Shown: positions 59,360 through 64,000 of the stretch, piece after piece
How positions within the stretch are numbered: the stretch's first letter is position 1
Layout of the letters: every line of letters begins with the position of its first letter
Assembly: GCA_028023455.1 (NCBI GenBank)
Contig: JAQFVV010000347.1
Span: forward strand, 124,001 to 188,000
Reading direction: 5' to 3'
Length of the DNA: 64,000 nucleotides
Source of the DNA: Epiperipatus broadwayi
Lineage: Eukaryota; Onychophora; Udeonychophora; Euonychophora; Peripatidae
Position numbers and translations under genes: made by a program
The notes under the pieces: generated by a model
What the model saw: only the letters and a program-made list of their open reading frames with translations
Databases searched by the model: none
Told to the model about the DNA's origin: nothing

Positions 59360-62300
59360 ATATATTGTGCATTTTTTATTAGCCCAGTCTATTCTAAAAT
59401 AAAAATTTTGGTGTATAATTTTAAATTTTACAAATCCAATAATATTCACTTATTAAAAGAGGACAATAATGACATATTAGATCATAGGATTTGAACTTGG
59501 ATTTAGCTAATGAAAATTTATACATGATCTTAATTCAAGATACACATAAATAATAACCTATAGAGTCATATTTATGCAGATGGATGGACAATTAATATAT
59601 CACTTAGTATTTAAAACCAGGGAAGTTTAAATTGTATTTTGTAAACATGATGCACTATAGAGACCAATAATTATTGTTTATGCGCAGTGATTTTAAAAAA
59701 AAAATGTTTATATTCAAATCATATATTTAAAAGTGAGTAAATATTTATTAATTTTACCAAAATACTGATCTAAAATTCAAACAGTAAATTGCATCTTTAT
59801 TTAATTTCTAAAAATATTGTATTTCAATATTTTTTTAAAAATGAAAAATCGGTCATTTTAAAATAATAAACCAAAAAATTTGCAAGGTAAAGCTATGTTG
59901 TTATAAACATAAAAAAGTGGGAAATATTAACCAATTGAAAAGTGTCAAACAAATTTTTACTAAAAAATCCAAGAAAGAAGAGGGCTTCTTCTTGATTATA
60001 AAGAATAAGTAACTAGGTTTTTTGTTTCTTGTGATATATTTTTTTTTTTAAAAAAAAGCTGGATTAAAAATTCCTAAAATCTTATTATTTGCAAGCAGAA
60101 AAAGTAATGAATTGTAACTGTATCGATATATTGGATAATTATAAGCTTTATGTTTAAACTAATAGAATAAATTGTTTTCTACTGGGCAGATCAATGGTCA
60201 ATAATTCCCAATAATCTCTTGAAAATTAATAAATATTGAGGAAATAATCAGAGATGAATAATCAACAAATATACTCACTGAAAAGAAATAATAATTGTGC
60301 TGTGGGAAAATGAATTGCAGTAATAAACCAAAGGGGAATAAGTAAACACTGTCAATATTCAATAAGGATAAATAAAAGAACTGTAAATCTCAGGAAAACA
60401 GTTAAGTATATATATTTAAGATTCAAAAGAACTAAATTATGAATGGCTGAAAAGTGTTCATTATCATTCCAGCTACACATAAAATCCTAATGACAATAAG
60501 GGATACGAGAAATATTAAATTTGAGCCATGCTGGCGGGAATGTCAGTTTTTATAAAGTTTTAACTGAAAATGTTGCATGACACATATATTTTGATTAAAA
60601 TCATAAGTGTACTTTATAATATATATGGAAATATATGTCATCTAGAATAAATAAGCAAGCCATAAATAATTTTTTTTGGTATTATTAAACAAGAAACAAA
60701 AGAAAAGATTATTGTTGCAATAACCCAAAAACATGTCGAATCTTAGGATAAGTAGAATCTTCAGAGAAAGAAGGAGAAAATAAAAGTTATAATAAGTTTA
60801 TGCAGTGTGGAACAACCGGGAACGCTAAGAAATTTAAAGTTTTTATTATACTTTTAGCTGAGAATTTAAAAGAGAACTTGTTTCTAATGTTGGTATTTAT
60901 ACTTTTAATCTATGAGTTGTTAGTATAATAGGGGGGGGGGGGACTAAATCATTTAATAGGGAATTAATTCAAGTGTTACATTAATAGTTATTTCATAATT
61001 AGGTTGAGATTAAAGATTATTAATCATTTAAATAAACAAATATGCTCAATGCCCTAGTATGAAAGGTATAATAGGGTATTTAACACGAAATATATGCAGT
61101 CCAGAGGGCATAGTGTGTTTATATGTGCGAACGAAAAAAAAAGAAAACAGTATTTTCTTATGTGAAATATAAAAGTATTAATTTTGTTTTGCTTATCAAC
61201 CTCCAAAATTATAACTATCTTTTTTCCATTGTTTTTTTTTTTTTTTGTATTATTACTTATTCATCAAATATGTAACCTTAGTACTATAATTATTTTAGAG
61301 GTTGAAATAACAGACCATGAAAAAAAACAAGAGAATGGTTGTTTAATAAATAGGGGTAAATATCTTAACATACAATGGGAGATTGTTAGTTTTGTTTAAT
61401 TATAACACTCCAAAGATTAGTTTTCTATTGTTATTGTTATTATAATATATGTGTATATCATTTTGTTATAAGTTATTTTAAGTTCGATATTAATGGTAAT
61501 GTTTATTATAATCATTTGTAATGAATATTATTAAAATTATTGTTTTGAAAGTTTTATCAAATTCTAATTGTTGCATTTCTTTTCTGGTCTTATTTTCACC
61601 CCATCACATAACTCAAAATGTGAAGCCGAAATTAAAATGAAAAGTCAATTCAGTTTAGAGCAAATCTAATAGTTTAATAAGCATAAATCTCTTAATAAAG
61701 ATTCTTACTTGTTACATGCTGTCTTGATCTCATAGGTCATGGATGACATTGCCAATTATTAAAGTGTATTTATTAATATGAAATTAAATGATACATTAGT
61801 TATTAGTGAAAGTATTAGTGTTAATCACAGTTTAATTAATAATATGATGGTATTTGTAAACTATTCACTGTACAGCCTGTGTTGGTGCTGTTTCTGTGTA
61901 AAAACACAGAATTATACCACTTTCACGGCCAAACCTATGGCTAATATATGAGTGATCATTAATATACGAGTAGATCATATGTAGTGGTTATAATACGTGG
62001 CCAATTCTTCCGCATTCAATAACACTATGTCTACTAACAATACTATGATCATATAGTTTGACATTGATTTCATTGCAGGTTTAATTCCTATGCATATTGA
62101 CAGAATTTGTATTGTCACTAGAATTTCAGATGAGAGTGTGAGCATTGTCATCTTTTTCAAGTGTTTATTTATTGATGTTTATGATTTTCTGTATTTTCCA
62201 ACTGAAAGATTTTTGCGGATTAGTAATTATCAGCATATTCTTTATATTTGTGTAAATTTTTTTTTTTGGCTAATTTGGTTTTTTTTTGGTAAATAAAGTT

Positions 62301-62380
62301 AAAAAAAAGTATGTCAATCTCTCTGGCAGATGATTGTAGTTGTTTGCAAAATGATACCATTTTTGTCATGACCCTGACGA
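59360..62380. other. Unassigned AT-rich DNA
   Basis: A 12-G run at 60,931-60,942. No coding similarity or RNA gene recognised. Confidence 0.4.
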
Positions 62381-62399
62381 GAATTAAAAAAGAATAACA

Positions 62400-62650
62400 A
62401 AATGTCTTCCATGTTAATACATTTGTGGGATGTCCCAAACCGACAAAGTGAGGCAGTTGCATTTCTGCAAGCCCAAAACATCCTCAGCATGCCATTACAT
62501 GTGAATGTGGAAAATCGATGAATTTCACACAGCGGACTTGGCAGTTTGTATGCTACTCATGTGCCCACAGGCAAACTGTGTCTATTCACAAGAATACATG
62601 GTTTGAAGGCTCGAAATGTGTTTTGTGAAAGTGTAACAAAACCGGTTAAC
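62400..62650 (+). pseudogene. DDE-type transposase remnant (ISXO2/Merlin-like N-terminal zinc ribbon)
   Basis: One frame reads SEAVAFLQAQNILSM. After a frameshift near 62,505 a second frame reads CECGKSMNF, TWQFVCYSCAHRQTVSI and KNTWFEGSKCVL. Paired Cys-x-Cys and Cys-x2-Cys motifs followed by a W-F-x-G-S-K block resemble the zinc-binding N-terminus of ISXO2-like or Merlin-type transposases. The catalytic DDE part is absent; sequence after 62,650 is A-rich repeat. The family assignment is from memory of motifs and is tentative. Confidence 0.45.
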
Positions 62651-62689
62651 ATACATATTTTTTTGGTTAAAAAAACAATACCGCGATTG

Positions 62690-62960
62690 ACTTTTTGCTT
62701 TTGACGTTTTATTTGTTATTATTAAAAAAAAAAAAATCAAAATCTGCAGCCAAACAAAAAAACTGTATTTATAAATCTAAGAGAAAAAAAGAAGTCCCAT
62801 TTTATTTATTATTATTAAAAAAAAAATCAAATCCCCATTTTATTTGTTATTATTAAAAAAACAAAAAAAATCAAAACCCCGTTTTATTTGTTATTATTAA
62901 AAAAAACAAAAAAATCAAAATCCACCACCCAAAAAAAAACAGTATTTATAAATTTAAAAT
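62690..62960. repeat. Tandem A-rich repeat with TTTTATTTGTTATTATT units
   Basis: The phrase TTTTATTTRTTATTATTAAA appears at about 62,708, 62,800, 62,838 and 62,881, each followed by a run of A and AATC. GTATTTATAAAT flanks it on two sides. Confidence 0.8.
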
Positions 62961-63137
62961 AAAATACCAAACAATTCTTTTAGTTTATAAGCAAATATGG
63001 ACATCTGAAGCGGAGTTTGTCGGACAGGTTTGAATTTTTTTTGCTAAATCCATCAACAGCAACCCCCCCCTCCACATTTTTGACAAATTCAAAAAGAAAG
63101 TGTTGATTCTAATTTTAAATAACCAAAAAAAAAAAAA

Positions 63138-63480
63138 AAAGTTGTATGTAAAGCAAATTGTGTATATTTGAGATATTCCAAAAAAAAGTTAAAACTGTCT
63201 TTTATACTTTGAAATGTATCGAATCCAAACCAAAAAAAAAAAAAAAAGATGTCCGTAAAAAAGAAACAGTAGATTTAGAATGGAAATACCCCCACCCCCA
63301 AAAAGGCGTATGTCAAAAATTATGTACTTTTGAGATCCAAAAAAAAAGGTCAAAGTGTCCTTTATAGTTTTAAATTTATCAAATGAAAACCAAAAAAAAA
63401 AAATAATTATGTCCAAAATAAACAACAGCAATATATTAAAAAGAAAAAAATTGCAGCCGTATATCAAAATACGATCTATT
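63138..63480. repeat. 164 bp A-rich tandem repeat, two copies
   Basis: The block at about 63,138-63,300 recurs at about 63,302-63,460 (TATGTA/TATGTC, TTTGAGAT, a run of A, CTTTTATA/CCTTTATAG, a second A run, ATGTCC). ORFs through it on both strands are incidental. Confidence 0.7.
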
Positions 63481-63640
63481 AGATAAAAAAAAAAATCTAG
63501 CAGCCCGGTAATGTTATATCACTCTGTTTTTAACTAGAAACAGCGCCACCAAAATCTGCACAGTTAATAATTTACAAATACCTATTATTTTAATATTAAG
63601 TATTAAAGAATATAAGTATAAAGCTTGATTATAGATTTAA

Positions 63641-63968
63641 ACTATAAGCCTTTCTTAATTTGTGCACTATCCATGGAAATCTGTAAAAGCCCTCTTGATA
63701 TTCCATGGGTAGTATGAAGAATTAATAAATCAATGATTTGCCTGAGATCTCCTTATTATAAAGTTATTCTTGTGATTATTGCCAATCTTAATTATTAAAA
63801 ATAATATGAATCAAAGTTTATCTATAATTATCTAACAGATTAATTTAATAAGTGATTGAATTAAAACTTAATAGTTGTAAACATAATATAATATATTGAA
63901 TATTATTGTTAGCCATGAGAGTATCTAGATACTTAATAAGAAGGAGTATCTGGGTATTCTCATGCCAT
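63641..63968. repeat. Two imperfect inverted repeats
   Basis: ACTATCCATGGAAAT (about 63,667) pairs imperfectly with ATTCCATGGGTAGT (about 63,700). CCATGAGAGTATCTAGATACT (63,914-63,934, self-complementary at its centre) pairs with AGTATCTGGGTATTCTCATG (63,945-63,964). Confidence 0.6.
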
Positions 63969-64000
63969 TGGACAAATATTTTGTATTTGTTTAATGTTAA

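Overview
The window is AT-rich, intron-style, repeat-dominated animal DNA with no recognisable host gene, no operon-like packing and no rRNA, tRNA or CRISPR array. Long (TA)n, (GATA)n, (ATT)n and (AAT)n microsatellites, an RTE-clade LINE, Penelope-like elements (PLEs) and hammerhead-ribozyme repeats together suggest a metazoan. A mollusc, perhaps a cephalopod, is my best guess, but that is inference from repeat style and not proven by any gene here.

Layout. 0-4 kb: T-rich minisatellites, then a large GATA/TATC tetranucleotide field whose strand polarity flips several times, with a hammerhead-bearing repeat at 2.8 kb. 4.4-6.3 kb: a near-perfect 1.8 kb palindrome made of two head-to-head, 5'-truncated PLE copies, each with a GIY-YIG endonuclease region and a complete type I hammerhead ribozyme. 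6.3-11.2 kb: AT-rich, nothing recognised. 11.2-12.4 kb: a second PLE family on the minus strand back-to-back with a hammerhead repeat on the plus strand, then a GGTA-like array. 12.9-20 kb: MITE-like elements and two decayed RTE LINEs, one interrupted by a 490 bp inverted-repeat insertion and the other by a 66 bp poly(A)-tailed insert. 22.7-27.8 kb: three pieces of the second PLE family, two of them again head-to-head. 27.84-31.76 kb: an LTR element with gag-like remnants. 33-48 kb: MITEs and several palindromes, including a 644 bp foldback element at 45.4 kb with a hammerhead motif in each arm. 47.6-48.6 kb: a decayed LINE tail. 55.06-58.35 kb: an apparently full-length RTE LINE with one uninterrupted 985-codon ORF, the only convincing intact gene. 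59-64 kb: tandem repeats, a broken DDE-type transposase remnant and A-rich repeats.

How the parts relate. The RTE at 55 kb is the intact relative of the dead copies at 14.3 and 16.4 kb. The PLE fragments and the non-coding hammerhead repeats sit repeatedly against (TA)n tracts. Three hammerhead- or PLE-type elements form inverted head-to-head dimers, two of them with hammerheads in both arms. That recurring architecture is the most interesting feature of the window.
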